Shown here in pieces: positions 10,739-22,493 of a stretch of 64,000 nt of DNA. The stretch lies in NCBI GenBank assembly GCA_037367405.1, contig JAZKJV010006934.1:1-64000 (forward strand), given 5' to 3'. Below the pieces are notes generated by a model. That model was given only the letters and a program-made list of their open reading frames with translations. It was not told the origin of the DNA and did not search any database. The position numbers were made by a program, and so were the translations under genes. Source of the stretch: Ottelia alismoides. Its lineage: Eukaryota > Streptophyta > Magnoliopsida > Alismatales > Hydrocharitaceae. Every line of letters begins with the position of its first letter. Position 1 is the stretch's first letter.

Positions 10739-13700
10739 TGATGAGCCGAAAATCCCACAAGGTCCGAGTAGGGATAAAATCAATCAAGGGTCGTTGCGAC
10801 CCAGATCTCATAGATCGGAATCAACAAGAAAAATCAGACCACCAAATAAGAGTAATCAGAAATGAAATCCGAATAACGGTCTCGCTATTTATTTAACCTG
10901 GTATAGCGACCAGGATCGAACTCAAGGTGCACGGATTGGCTCAAAAGAGCCTACGAAGTAGTCGAAAAATGAAATAAAAAGATAAAATATTTTTGGTGGT
11001 TTTTATATTTTAAACTTTTTTTGTGTTCTTAATTACAAAGGAAATATGAGAAAAGGTTAAAGAGCACACAAATAACAATTTATTAAACACTCCAAAACAA
11101 CTCAAAAAATTCAACTAAAATTATTTTTGTGTTTTATAAGTTTTTTGGTGTTTTTGATAATTTTCTCAAAATTTTGTGATTTTTAGTTGATTTTATAAAA
11201 ATAGAATAAGACTGAAAATCAGAATCAATGTGCATCCAGATTTGAAAGGCTAATTAAAAATATGTAATCAGTTTCTAAAAATCTGGAGATAATTTTTATG
11301 AAAACTAGAAATAAAAACTAAGCTACGGAAACCAAAATAGAAATTTTTTATATTTTATAGAGATTTTAAGAATTTTTATAAGATTTTTAGAGTTTTGTGA
11401 TTTTTAGGTGTTTTATAAATCCAAATTCAACCAAAATTGGACTGAAGTTAAAAGACACTAACAGAAAAAGTAAGTAATTTTTTCGAATTTTTAGAAATTT
11501 TTACATTTTTAGTTGATTTTTTACTTCAAACAGTAACAAAATGCGTGTTTTTGAATTTTTAAAATATCAAAACAACTCAAAAATCTCCCAAAAATTTAGT
11601 GAAAATTTTACACAGTGGAAGGAGCCACATATCCAAATTTCACTTAATTTGGAATCAATTTGTTATTTTATTCAATCAATACAAAAGCCACAACACATAG
11701 GGACCAAAGTACAAGAAAAAATAAGTTCCAGGGCCAATGGGTAACACGTGTAAAAACCACAGGGCCCAAGTTTTAAAAAGTCCAGAAATGCCTGAATCAC
11801 GCATGTGATTTGCACTCATAGGGACTAAAGTGTCAATCCTATTTATAAAAATGTAAACAATAACAACTCAAAACTATGGGATAAATACTGCAAAAGTTCC
11901 ACGGAGCACGTGTCGAAGCACGTGCACCACAATAGGAAGGACTAAATTGCAAATATTAAAAACCTAAGGTCCTAAGTGCAAATTGTCCAAATTAAAACAA
12001 CTAACACAAATATTTACAGGAATTGAAAATAAATGCAAAACTAAGGAGGGCCTAAGTGATATTTACCCTCGTTATTAATGATCCAACGGCGGCAAGGGGT
12101 TCATGTGTGATCGGATGGCGGAGAATAGCTGGTACCCCTTCGACGATGGACGTCCTGGATTGAATCCCAGATGGATCGGACGGTGGAGGCCTCTCGCGAA
12201 AGGATGGCTACGATCAGAACTGGAGCAGGAACTCGATCGAACGGCGAAGGAGGATCCTGGATGAACTGGATGCCGGCAAAGTTTGTCCGGCCAATACGTG
12301 CTCCTAGGGGCCTCTCTTGTGCTGCTCTGATGGGCGAAACACTCTTGGAGGTGGTCCGCAGCTGATGACGTGCTCAGATGGGGCCGGGAGGTCCTGGAGG
12401 ACCCCAGCGGTGCTCACGACCTGGAGCACCTGTGCTCGAGTGTTCGGACCTCCAGAGGAGGTCCTTAGGCCTTTATTCCTGCACAGAAAGAACAAGGGGT
12501 CGAGGGCAAACTGCCTCGACCCAGTTAAGGGCGGAGTGGGTGGTCGGATGGTTCGAGGCATGGTCCTATGGCGAGCGACGGCGGAGGAGGACCTAACTCC
12601 CGGTTCCGGGGCGAACTAGGATGATCGGAGGTGCGGAGAAGGTGCTGGGAAGTCTAACGGAGGTGATACGATGGTCAGAAGGTCGAAAGGTGATCGGAGC
12701 GAAGTGGGTCGGCCGGAATCGGCCAGCGGCACGAAATACAAAACTAGGAATGGAAGCTAATCTAAGTGATGTCGAGGTTACCTGATGATCACAGACGTCT
12801 GTGCTGGAGGTTGGTGACTTCCTGGGGTCCTTGCCTCAATGGAGAGACGCCTCCAGAGATTCGAGCTCCGATGGTAGAGCACGACGACCATGACCACCGG
12901 ATCTGAGGCTACTAGCCTTGGTCCTCGTTGCAATCGATCCCTCTCGCTTGCTATCACTCAAGGAGGAGGAAGGGAGGTCCTGGGAACTGAAGGGGGTGTC
13001 CAAAGTTGCGTGAAATGGTGGAAGGAGGCGATGTTATATAGTGTAGGGGTCCGAGAAAGAAGAAGAGCAGGCGCGTAATCCGATGCTCGGATCCCTAAGA
13101 AAAACCTCGGGCGTGAATCTCGGATGAAGGACTGCAATCGGAGCCCGGGGTTTAGAAGAATGGAAGTCGGGTCATGAAGCGAAAAATCGGCAAAGTCAGG
13201 TGGCGTCAAGATCCGCGGAACTGTGGTCCTGAGGGGAGAGTTGACTAGGGGTCAACATTCCCCCGTGGACCAATCAGAATCCAGGATTTATTAATTATTT
13301 GTAAATTCATTTAAAAATAGTAAATGATTTTAATTTGAAAAATATTCAACATGAAAAATGTTTATTATTTTTCAAATTACTTTTTTTGTGATTTTTACTT
13401 ATTGTTTTGAAAAATAAATTAATATATATACATAGTATCTTATTATATATAGGTAAAATACCTGGGTATTTTTTATTTTTATTTTTATTTGTTTATTTTT
13501 GGATAATTATTCCAAATTTATATTTTATTTATCTACAACATGAAATTTGGGATATAAAATAATTTTTATTATGTATTTACAGGGGCAAAATAAATGTATA
13601 TAGGTACATATATAGATGGTATATACAAGGGGAAGAGAGAGAAATTGTTTTTGTTTAATTTTTGTTTTTATTATTTTTATTTTATTTTTATAAATATATA

Positions 13701-14055
13701 CACATTATGAGGGATATATAAATATTTTTATTTGTTGAAGATAATAATATATACATAAAAAGGGGGAATATGTACACGGTTGAGTTATCCTACCTCTCTC
13801 TACTTATTTTATTTTGCGGTCAGGCCCATGTTGATCCCTCCCTTGGGTTCATGTCACTCAATATTTATTCTAAATATTTCCCTCTTTTTTTATTTCTTTA
13901 TTCCTTTATTTTTGTGCAAAAAACATGCTAATTATGGCTATTTACATGGAGCATGCATTGTGATATTTTATTATATTTACAAATAATTACAAGGTATTTT
14001 GCCAAGATTTCTAGCTAAAATAAAGGAATAAAGAGTGATGAATGGGGATTCATCA
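10739..14055 (-). repeat. 5' LTR of Ath-1, complete (3317 bp)
   Basis: On the plus strand it runs from TGATGAGCC next to the primer site to GGGGATTCATCA; on the minus strand that is TG...CA. It has an AT-rich end (10950-11570), a segment with two CACGTG boxes (11907-11912 and 11919-11924), a GC-rich middle (12060-13260) and an AT-rich part identical in layout to 1-580. A TTGAC/GTCAA pair (GTTGAC 13240-13245, GTCAAC 13251-13256) and CCGTGGACCAA follow the pattern of the other LTRs. Frames inside it are not genes. Confidence 0.85.
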
Positions 14056-15616
14056 AGAAACTACACTACTAGCAAGGGCATATTTTTAAATATCAGAAAG
14101 TACAAGGCTACAATGTAAATTTCACAGGAATATAAAGCAATATTCAAATCCTTGGACCAAATAGAAATACACAAAGCCGCAAGGGATTTTCTGAAAAATG
14201 CCACAGCTCACGTGAAAGAACACGTAAACCATTGGCAGGGTAGAAGTGTAATTATAAAAAAACTATAGGGTCAATCTTGTAAATTTCCCAAAAAGATATA
14301 ACAACAATAAATAGTTTGGGGACTGAACATAAAAATAGAAATGCCTATGGGTCCCAGCGCAAAATGTCCACCCACGTGACTTGTCACGTGCGGTGACGTG
14401 GCCTGGACGAATCTTAGGAAAAGTCATGGGAACCGTTTTACAAATTTTACAAAACTATGTGAATGATTAGGTTCTAATATTTAAATGCAAAATTCCGTGA
14501 GGGTAAGAGTGCAAAATACCCTCACAAAAGGGCAGATCGAACGACATGGGGCACTCCACTTGCCACGTGACACGCCCAGACATGACAATGACAGTTCGTG
14601 ATCATGCGGCTAATCAGATCTGGCGATGGCGATCAACGGTTGAGGGCAAGGCAAATATGCTGTTAGCTGCTCGCCTGGAACGCCTTGATGATCTGACGAC
14701 GGAGAAGGATAGTCGACGAACAGGAAGAACTCCACCGCTGCGAAGTTCCTCTGGCGAGATCTTCCTTCTCTGGTGGTGCTTTATGCTCCAAAATGGCGCC
14801 CAATGCTCCTGTGGTCCTTCTCCGGTGGCACTTTATGCTCCAGAATGGCACCCAATGCTCCTGCGGTCCTTTTCTAGCTACTGGTGGCTCCAGAATGGGT
14901 TGGCGTCCACCGGAGCGTGTCGACGGAGATGGAGGAGCAACACGGCCCCATGTACCTACGATGCCCTACAAAATGAACTTCCAGCTATCTCCAAGTACGC
15001 ATGAACCTGCAAGACAGAGTGAAGGGGTCGATGGCAAAATTCCTTGACCCCGTAGTGGGATGAAACAGGTTGGAGGATGCGGAAAAGTAGCTCTCCGGAG
15101 CAAGCTCCGGCGAAGGGGGTGGCGAGGTGAAAGAGTAGGTATCAATCGAAAAGGGAGGTGGAATTGAATCCTACGGATATGTGCAGATAAAATATGAAAG
15201 AAAAACAAGTAAAAAAGGTACCTTGATGGCTGAACACCAGAGATATACCTCGACGGCCGATGGCCGGAGATGGAGGGGTGGATCCGCCTTGGCCTTCGCC
15301 CGACCTCGTCTAGGCTGGCTCGAGGAGACCTGTCACATCTCCGGTCTTGATCACAACGTCCAGGGGGACAATGCTAGGGTCAATGAAAATCAAATGGAAA
15401 ATGGAAGGTGATTTTGTACAAGAGCCAAGGCGGCGAGAAGAATGATGGAGATCGAGCGTATCCGCGACACAAGCCTCAAGATGATCATTGGACGTGTAAG
15501 ACCAGTCTACGAGGAGCAAAACTCATGAAGACTGCGATGCGAAATGGTGAAATATCGAGCCTCAAAAAATAAAAAAAGGGACAAAACCACGTATGACAAC
15601 TTGCGGGAGGGGGGTC

Positions 15617-15643
15617 AGACAGTTGACCGGAGGTCAACTGTCT
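15617..15643. promoter_or_regulatory. Palindromic W-box pair, Ath-0 LTR
   Basis: The perfect 12-bp arms AGACAGTTGACC and GGTCAACTGTCT are separated by 3 nt. Each arm carries TTGACC, the core bound by plant WRKY factors, in opposite orientation. Ath-3 keeps 11-bp arms at 51568-51591. Ath-2 (23707-23727) and Ath-1 (13240-13256) keep degraded forms. Function is inferred from the motif only. Confidence 0.6.
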
Positions 15644-15653
15644 CAGCCACCTT

Positions 15654-15673
15654 GTTGGTCCACGTGGACCAAC
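15654..15673. promoter_or_regulatory. 20-bp palindrome centred on a G-box, Ath-0 LTR
   Basis: The core TTGGTCCACGTGGACCAA is a perfect palindrome extended by one pair (G...C). It is centred on CACGTG, the G-box recognised by bZIP and bHLH factors. It lies 11 nt from the W-box pair. Ath-2 carries it at 23741-23760 with one central change (CATG). Confidence 0.6.
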
Positions 15674-16810
15674 GAGGAAAAACCTCCTAAAAAAGAATTT
15701 AAAAATCGATTAAAAATAATAATTCATTTTAGGTTATAAAAAATATTTATTATTTTCTGAAGTATTTTATTATGATTTTTATTTAATTTTTTGACTTATA
15801 AAATTACAAGTAACCTTTTAAGGGTTATATACAGGTATATTCATCTATATATTCTAATGTTGTGTTTCTATTTTTTTATTTTTTTTATTAATTTGGTTTA
15901 TTATTTTATATATCATAACTTATTTTTATAAACTTAAAAATATTTTTATTTTATTTTTCTGATGTATTTTATACCATTAAATAAATAGTTGTATTATGTA
16001 TATTAGTATACTTATTGGTCTTTTATCTATGTTTTTGATATAAGTATATCATTTTTATATTTTTATGATGTTTTTATTCCTGTTTTAATATACACATATA
16101 TTATAAAATATGTAAAAAAATTATAAATTATAAAATTATATAAATAATGAATAATAGATAAAATGAAAATTTTATTCAGTACAAGTATACAATAGGGATC
16201 CAAAACCTAACTTCCAAACCGTAACTCCAAAAAATATGAAACCACCTTCATTAAATACCTTATTAAAAGTAATATATAATTAAAGTTATTTTGATATATG
16301 TTGAGTTTCTATTTAAGAGATATGGGTCTGAGAAGTTGGGATTCTGGAATTTTATTCTGAGTATATTTTGTACACTGTATTTTTTTGTATGAAATCAATT
16401 TTGTATTTTTCTATATTCAATTATCTAAAACTTTTATGTTCAAAGTTTCTTTATTTGAGGTATAAAAAGTGGAAATAGTAATAGGTCCCAAAAATGAATA
16501 AAGAAATGAATTAAATAAAAGGAATTTTTATTGTAATTTGTCCCTTATCTCCCCTACTTTATTCTTTGTCGACCTAGTCATGGAGATGACTAGGTCTCGG
16601 GGTTTTGGGTGATAAAATATTTGCAACATTTTATTATTTTTCATTTATTTTCTTTATTCTATAAATTTGGCTTTAAAAACCGTATTTTATACAATATTTA
16701 CAAAACAATGCATGAATGATAAAATGCATGAAGTAAGCTTATTTACACGCATTTACTAGGGTTTTGAGGCCAAAATGATAGAATAAAGATGATGAAATGG
16801 AGATTCATCA

Positions 16811-17122
16811 CCTGTATTATTACAAATGAATAGTCAAAATAAATCTCTCTCACACAAAAAGTAAAAATCCTAATCTATTGTCCTCTCTCTCTCTCTCTGT
16901 CAATAACCTCCTGCTCTCTCCTACTGGCTAGGTCAGAATAGTCAGCTGCTCATCCCAAGGCTGCATAGAATCACCTAGGGGATCCTCCTCGGATTGTGAT
17001 CCCTCACAAGAAGACTGGAGAAGAGACATCAGGCAATTCAAAATAGATAATCAAGTACAAAGAAATAATCTAAAAAATGGCTAAGCAAGTAAAGAGACAA
17101 AATCAACTCTACAAGTCGATGC
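16811..17122 (-). other. 5' leader fragment of Ath-0
   Basis: The segment aligns with the leader next to the primer site in Ath-2 (35776-36072) and Ath-3 (from 63703): CTGTATTATTACAAAT, a CT microsatellite (16884-16899), CTCCTGCTCTCTCC, GGCTAGG and CCTCGG. It joins the LTR end directly, so everything from the rest of the leader to the polypurine tract is deleted. Confidence 0.8.
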
Positions 17123-17140
17123 TCCCGTGCAACGACGCCA
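17123..17140 (-). other. tRNA primer-binding site, Ath-0
   Basis: The minus strand reads TGGCGTCGTTGCACGGGA, 2 nt from the LTR start at 17143. The first 12 bases are identical to the primer site of Ath-2. Confidence 0.75.
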
Positions 17141-17142
17141 TT

Positions 17143-18967
17143 TGAAAAATGAGAAAATGGGAGCTTCTAAATAATGGCCTGACAAATTATACTTACTATC
17201 GATGAGGAGACTACTCAAATCCTCTCATTATTTCAATAATTAACCCACACAGATAATTAAACAATTAAGAGAAAGAGTTAAAATTTATTATACCATACTA
17301 AGAATGCATAGTGGAAAGCAAGTAGGGATCGAAAACAGGAAGCCATGGAGTAGAGTAGGCAAAGATGCATAATCCAAGCACAATTTATGACTCACATACT
17401 TAGCCAAAATGCATTTTTATGGGTTTTTATTTTTTTTAAAAAATTTTCTTTTATTTTTGTTTTAAATTTTTGTACTTTCTATTTTTAATATTCTTTTTTA
17501 ATTTTCTTTTTAATTTTTATATTTTTACATTTATTTTTCTTTAAAATAAATAATATAACTATATAATAACATATATAATATAGACGAATATATAAATAGT
17601 AGTAAAAATAGTAAAAATCATGAAAATAAATTCTTTTTGGGCTTGAAAATATTGTTTTTAATATTTTTTATTTTTTTAGGAATTGTTTATAATTTTTGTG
17701 TATTTTTAAAGTCAAAAATATCCTAAATCAGTGTTTAATTGAATTCTCAAAATTAAAATAGAGATAGTTTCTCCAAATTAATTTTAATACATTACTAATA
17801 ATATATAGAAATATATGAAACAAAAAATACAATTTTTTGAATTTTAGAGAATTTTATAGATTTTTTAAGTATTTTTAGGTTTTTTCCAATTTTTAAGTGT
17901 TATCTTTTATATTTTTTAGGAATTTTTGGTCTAGAGTTGTAAAATAACTAAATAAATAAGAAATACATTTTTTGAATTTTTTAAAAAGCTTTGTACTTTT
18001 ATGTATTTTCTAATGTAGACATGGGCAAAATAGGCTAATTTTGATTTTTATAAAATACAAAATGTGCCTAAAATGCAATGCAAAATATGGCGTGAATCAA
18101 CACAATAACATGCATCTTCCCTCTTTTTCGGAATTTTTTAAAGCACGAGAAATATTTTAAATAAATAGAGTAAATATAAATAAACTATAATATGGCAAGG
18201 GTATTTTTGTTTATAAAAATAAGTCCTGGGGCCACTCTGCATTTTTCACAAAAATATTAAGCTGGAATAAAAAGTTCCATGGCTAAAGTGAAATACAAGG
18301 ACCTGTAGGGGCCTGGCCATGAAATGCCCACCTCATATGGGTGACCACGTGAGGTGAGCTAGGAGCGACTAAAGTGCAAATATGAATAGTTTGGGCATCT
18401 TACGACAAATATTGTAGAACTTTATAAACTACAGAGGAATATTTTAGCGTTAAATACTAAATAAAAAATCATTGGGATAAAGTTATAAAATACCCAACAT
18501 TGGGCATGATCAAACTGTCTGGATCTGTCACTTAAGCCTCGTGTTGTGACATGGTCGTACAATACTGCTTCAGTGTGAATAACTAGGATTAAATCCCATG
18601 GTTGCGATATATGACCGAGGCAGGCTTGATATGACGGCGGTTGGAGCTTCTGGGGGTGAGGCTTGATCCAACAACCATGGACTCCCTTGGATAAACATGG
18701 AAGAACACGGCCCTGGTCGAGCTTCGATCGACGATGGCGTGCTTCTCGGACCACTGATACACTGCAAAAGGGATCCAAAGATGCCTGGAAGGATCCTCGA
18801 CTGCCAAGCGGTGCCAAAATGGCTTGACAAGCACCAGTGCGCTGTTGGGAGGTCGAGGAAAGTTAGGGGCTCCAGGTACCAACCCCAAAATAGACCTCTT
18901 GAGGGGTCTAAAGCCTCAAAGTCCATCAAGAAACGTTAGCTTACACAAAAATCAGGGCCTGGAGGTC
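17143..18967 (-). repeat. LTR piece of Ath-0 (right)
   Basis: It starts TGAAAAATGAG after the primer site and aligns with the start of the Ath-2 LTR (TTAAAATTTATTATACC, CTACTAAGAATG). An AT-rich segment (17420-18180) and a TGACCACGTGAGG box (18342-18354) follow. The expected GC-rich middle, palindromes and second AT-rich part are missing because LTR-X begins at 18968. Confidence 0.75.
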
Positions 18968-21078
18968 TGATGAAACTTGATTTCATCATCTTAATTTGCC
19001 AATATTAACCCCCTTTCTTAAATTAATATCTATAAAAATCATATAAAACATTGTATATATCTGAGTCATAGAATAAATTAAAAATACAAAAAATAATAAA
19101 AGTATAAATCGTAGTGTTTTTATACCGTTAAAAAAGATCACAAAAATATTTCTCCCTTTATTTGACCTCGTTTCCATTTTTGGTCAACATGAAACATGTA
19201 CATCTCATCAAGATCTAAAATTTCATGTTTTGAGTTTTTCCAAATTCGGCCATTTTCTCCATCTTTTGTGAGGTTTCCTTCACGAATAACCTGATTGGAC
19301 CACACGACTCTTTCTGTTGAGCCATGTGGCCTACTCCTTTGTGTGCCACACGCCCCCAATTCCATCTGTTGCATCTGCTCTTACTTGCCTTCATCACGGC
19401 CACTGGTTTCCACCCATTTCTCTAACGTTCGATCCACCTCTAGATGCCTCCATCTAGACCATTCATCTTCGCTCCATTTACAGCCCTTGATCTCTTCTCC
19501 AGTCGTCATCACAGTCGTCCTCTACCACCTAAAGTCTCCTCTCGCCACGTGTCATTTCCACCACTGCCCGATCGATCTAACGTGCCTCACATCTTCACCA
19601 TTCATCAGCGCTTTGATTTCATCCCTATGATCCATCTCCAGATTGAATCTGGACCGTTCGCCTCCGCCTTCTTCCCATTTTGACACGTGGCACTCTCTTA
19701 GCCATTGATGGGGCCTTTCATCGGAGTAATCTAAGCCGTACCACCGCGGTCCCTTCTCAGCCATTCGATCACGAGATCCAATGGTTGAGACCTCATCTTC
19801 CTCCTCCAGATCCCTTCTTCCACACGTTCTCCACTCAACTCAACCATCGTCCCCTTCCCATTATTACCACCTCCTCAGCCACCCTTGCCACTCCTCGACT
19901 ACCCCACGACGAAGCCCTTTCCTCCATTATCCTCATGGGAACCCACGTTCACCACGTCCTTCCTCCTCTCGCTCTTTATTCCTCGCTCAAAGCACGTCAC
20001 CCCTCATCGTTCGTCCAACCTACACCCTGCAAATAGCCCATTACCGACCTCATTTTAAAGCATCCGCCTTTACGAGGGGCTCTGCCCAGCACCACTCCTC
20101 CTCCCTGTGACAGGGGGGGGGACGGATCAATGGTGCCACGACGACGACACCCTCGGTGCTGACCCCTGGTCATGGTACGCCAGACACTCAGTGCTTCGAC
20201 ATCGAAGAGCTGCCCCTAGTCATCGCAGGGCTCCAATAAAGACCATGGCCTTGTCTAGAACCCTACTCCCAGGCTCTTCCTCTGCCATAGCCCTGGTAAG
20301 GCCCCTTCGATCTTTCTTTGTATTTCCTTTCATTTATCAGATTTTGTTAGGATTACCCACACATCTTCCTCCTCCATAAAGCATCGCGTTAGCTCCTCCA
20401 TACATCAAGCACCTTCGTGAATCCTTCCGGCACTCTTCTTCCCCTTCTCCATGGTCTGGTCACTTCATCCCCACCTCTTCTCCGCCTTGCCAAAGAAGAG
20501 CTCCGGTATCCCATCCTCCCACCATAATAAGATCCCATATCACTCACGAGCACCCGCATTTCGCATGCTTCGTCTATTTGCAATGACATTGCAGGATCCT
20601 TCATAAATGGCTCGAGCCATCTACAGAGCACTTTCATGCAGCTTCATCTCCGGCGTACAAGTATCAGCAACATCCTCCATATACTCCAGCTGCTCCGCCG
20701 AGCTTCCATGATGCCATCTAGCCATTCAGGAGTGGTCGAAGATCTTCACCAAACTCGATAGGAGATGGCGGAGTACAGGTGACTTCGTCGGAGGACGAAA
20801 TGCACTGCCAGCCCCGCGGTGGAGGAAGGAGCTCCAGGGTGTACAAGTGTTGTTCGATGGCACCCCGGTGCTCATCCAATGACGCACATCCAGCCACGTC
20901 TACTCCTTGAGAAGGAGCAACAGTCGTCTGATCTTTATGATCGGACAATCCAAGTGGTGCCACGCCATTGCCCCGAGCCTCCTTTTCGCGCCTTTAGGCT
21001 CGGGGTGCCCGAGTCTCACCCAAACCTTCGAGCCGCCTCCGAGCCTCCGTCGACTGCTCGAAGCTGCGTCGAACCTAT
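18968..21078 (+). repeat. LTR-X: 5' part of a plus-oriented LTR
   Basis: It opens TGATGAAACTTGATTTCATC and continues ATCTTAATTT. This resembles the minus-strand start of the Ath-3 LTR (TGATGAATCC, CATTTCATCATC), so it reads as an LTR start facing right. A short AT-rich part (to 19150) is followed by a GC-rich part with repeated GATC(C/G)AAC-type units and a TGACACGTGGC box (19681-19691). It stops at the insertion point of Ath-2. Frames of up to 118 codons here (for example 19680-20036) have no recognisable domain. An alternative is host intergenic DNA for 19300-21078. Confidence 0.5.
21074..21078. other. Predicted target duplication of Ath-2 (left copy)
   Basis: CCTAT directly precedes the LTR start TGAAAAATG. 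Ty3/gypsy integrases usually duplicate 5 bp. The partner should lie beyond the right edge of the window, after the rest of the Ath-2 5' LTR. Confidence 0.45.
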
Positions 21079-22302
21079 TGAAAAATGAAAAGGCGAGAGC
21101 CGCTAAGTAATGTTCTGACATATCAGACTCATTGTCGCTGAGGCGACTACTTAGGCCTTTACGGTTGTCAACAATCAACCCACACAATTAATCAAGCAAT
21201 AAAGAGCGAGGATTAAAATTTATTATACCCTACTAAGAATGTATAGTGGCAAACAAGTTGGGGTCAAACACAGGAAGCAATCGGAGTAAAGCAGACTAAG
21301 TATAAGTCAAATGCCTTATGTCTGGTAAGTTACTTAGCCAATGGGGTTTTTTTTTCTGTGGGTTTTTTATTTTATAATTTTTTATTTAATTTTGATTTTG
21401 TATTTTTATGTTTTGATTTTTAATTTCTGATTTGGATATTCTTTTAATATTTTATATTTTTGTTTTTTCTTTTTCTTTTAATAAAGATATAATATCAATA
21501 TGGAATATATATACACTAGAGATAAGAAAAAGGTTAAAACTAGGGGAAAATAGTCAAAATACAGGAGACAAAATGTTTTATGATTTTTTTATTTTTCTAA
21601 TGTTTTTGTGATTTTTCTATATTTTTCCTAATTTTTTGGTATTTTTTAAGTCAAAAATACTAGTAAATAGTGAAACAAATTGTTGGCCGAAATTAAACTG
21701 AGGATGAAAAATATCAAAAAGTGTCTAAAATTCCTCAAATTAATTTTATCATAAAGGTAATAAAATAGAAAAAATTCAGAAACTGAAATTGTATTTTTAG
21801 GATTTTTGTAGAATTTTTAAGATTTTTTGAAGATTTGAGGGGTTTTGTAATTTTTAGGAGTTTTCTTTTGTATTTTTTAGTGACTTTTGGTTTGAAGTTA
21901 AAACACACAGAAACACACAAAATATATATTTTTGGATTTTTTCAAAGATGTTTTATAATTTTTATGTATTTTTTAATGCAAACAATGTTGAAAATGCATG
22001 TTTTTGAATTTTTATAGATATTGGTATGCAATGAAAATGCAAAACAAAAATATGATGTGATAATATAATGCAGATGAACACTAGGTAATTTTTGTGGATT
22101 TTTTAGGAATTTAAAGATGCATGAAACAAATAGAATCAACAAATAAAAAATGCATTCCTAGCAGGGGCATTATCGTAATTAGCAAAACATCCAGGGTCTC
22201 GCATGCAAATTTTCCAGAAATATATAACTATATAAAAATGTTTCTGGACTAAATACAAAAACCCAGAAGCCCAAGGGTGGTGCTACAAAAAGCTCCCCCA
22301 CG

Positions 22303-22493
22303 CACGTGCAACGCACGTGCTTGGGGGGAACCCAAAAGCAAATACAAAAAATCCTGAGGGCTCGAATGCAAATAATCCAAAACTTAATAACTACAATAAA
22401 AACTTTCTGGACTTTTTCAAAATACAAAAGGATACGGGGCCCCTGGTACACAATGTCCATACTCACGTGCACAAGACACGTGAGGTGACGTGG
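22303..22493. promoter_or_regulatory. G-box/TGACGTGG cluster, Ath-2 LTR
   Basis: Four CACGTG boxes lie at 22303-22308, 22314-22319, 22464-22469 and 22477-22482, followed by TGACGTGG at 22486-22493. The last two boxes and TGACGTGG recur in the other Ath-2 LTR (37456-37485) and in Ath-0 (14373-14401). Such clusters are binding sites for plant bZIP factors of the abscisic-acid and stress type; activity here is inferred. Confidence 0.55.

Larger units (their letters stand above)
1..14055 (-). mobile_element. Ath-1: decayed Athila-like Ty3/gypsy LTR retrotransposon
   Basis: This is an LTR retrotransposon transcribed from the minus strand. From right to left it has a 5' LTR (10739-14055), a tRNA primer site (10718-10735), a leader, gag, protease, reverse transcriptase, RNase H and integrase remnants (9362-2657), a 2 kb untranslated 3' region, a polypurine tract (581-595) and the end of the 3' LTR (1-580). 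The order PR-RT-RH-INT is that of Ty3/gypsy. The Gag domain (FHGL...HLHIQEF, CPHHD) and the primer site point to the Athila lineage. The element is inserted in the LTR of Ath-0; the base pairs after its right end, AGAAA (14056-14060), should recur left of the window as the target duplication. No reading frame is intact. Confidence 0.9.
14056..16810 (-). repeat. LTR piece of Ath-0 (left)
   Basis: This is the last 2.75 kb (plus-strand order) of an Athila-type LTR. It has the CACGTG pair and TGACGTGG (14373-14401), a GC-rich middle (14530-15590), the two palindromes at 15617-15673, and an AT-rich third that aligns with 23760-24906 and 51620-52775, including the segment CAAAACCTAACTTCC...CCGTAACTCC and the GTCGACCTAGTCAT block. 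The missing first part lies left of the Ath-1 insertion, outside the window. Short open frames in the GC-rich part have no recognisable product. Confidence 0.8.
14056..18967 (-). mobile_element. Ath-0: deletion derivative, LTR-leader-LTR
   Basis: An LTR end (GATTCATCA at 16810) is joined directly to about 330 bp of Athila 5' leader with a primer site, then a new LTR start (TGAAAAATGAG at 17143). The entire coding region is missing. The overlapping parts of the two LTRs, about 14056-14900 and 18190-18967, look clearly different, so this may be a fusion of two elements or a very old copy. Ath-1 interrupts the left LTR; the plus-oriented LTR-X begins at 18968. Confidence 0.75.

Noticed and set aside
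12171..12619. Frames of 64-100 codons in the Ath-1 LTR
   Set aside because: They overlap on both strands in GC-rich LTR sequence and have no homologous frame in the other LTRs.
19680..20379. Plus-strand frames of 90-118 codons in LTR-X that could suggest a host gene
   Set aside because: Low-complexity Ser/Pro/His composition, several overlapping frames and no recognisable domain or splice pattern.
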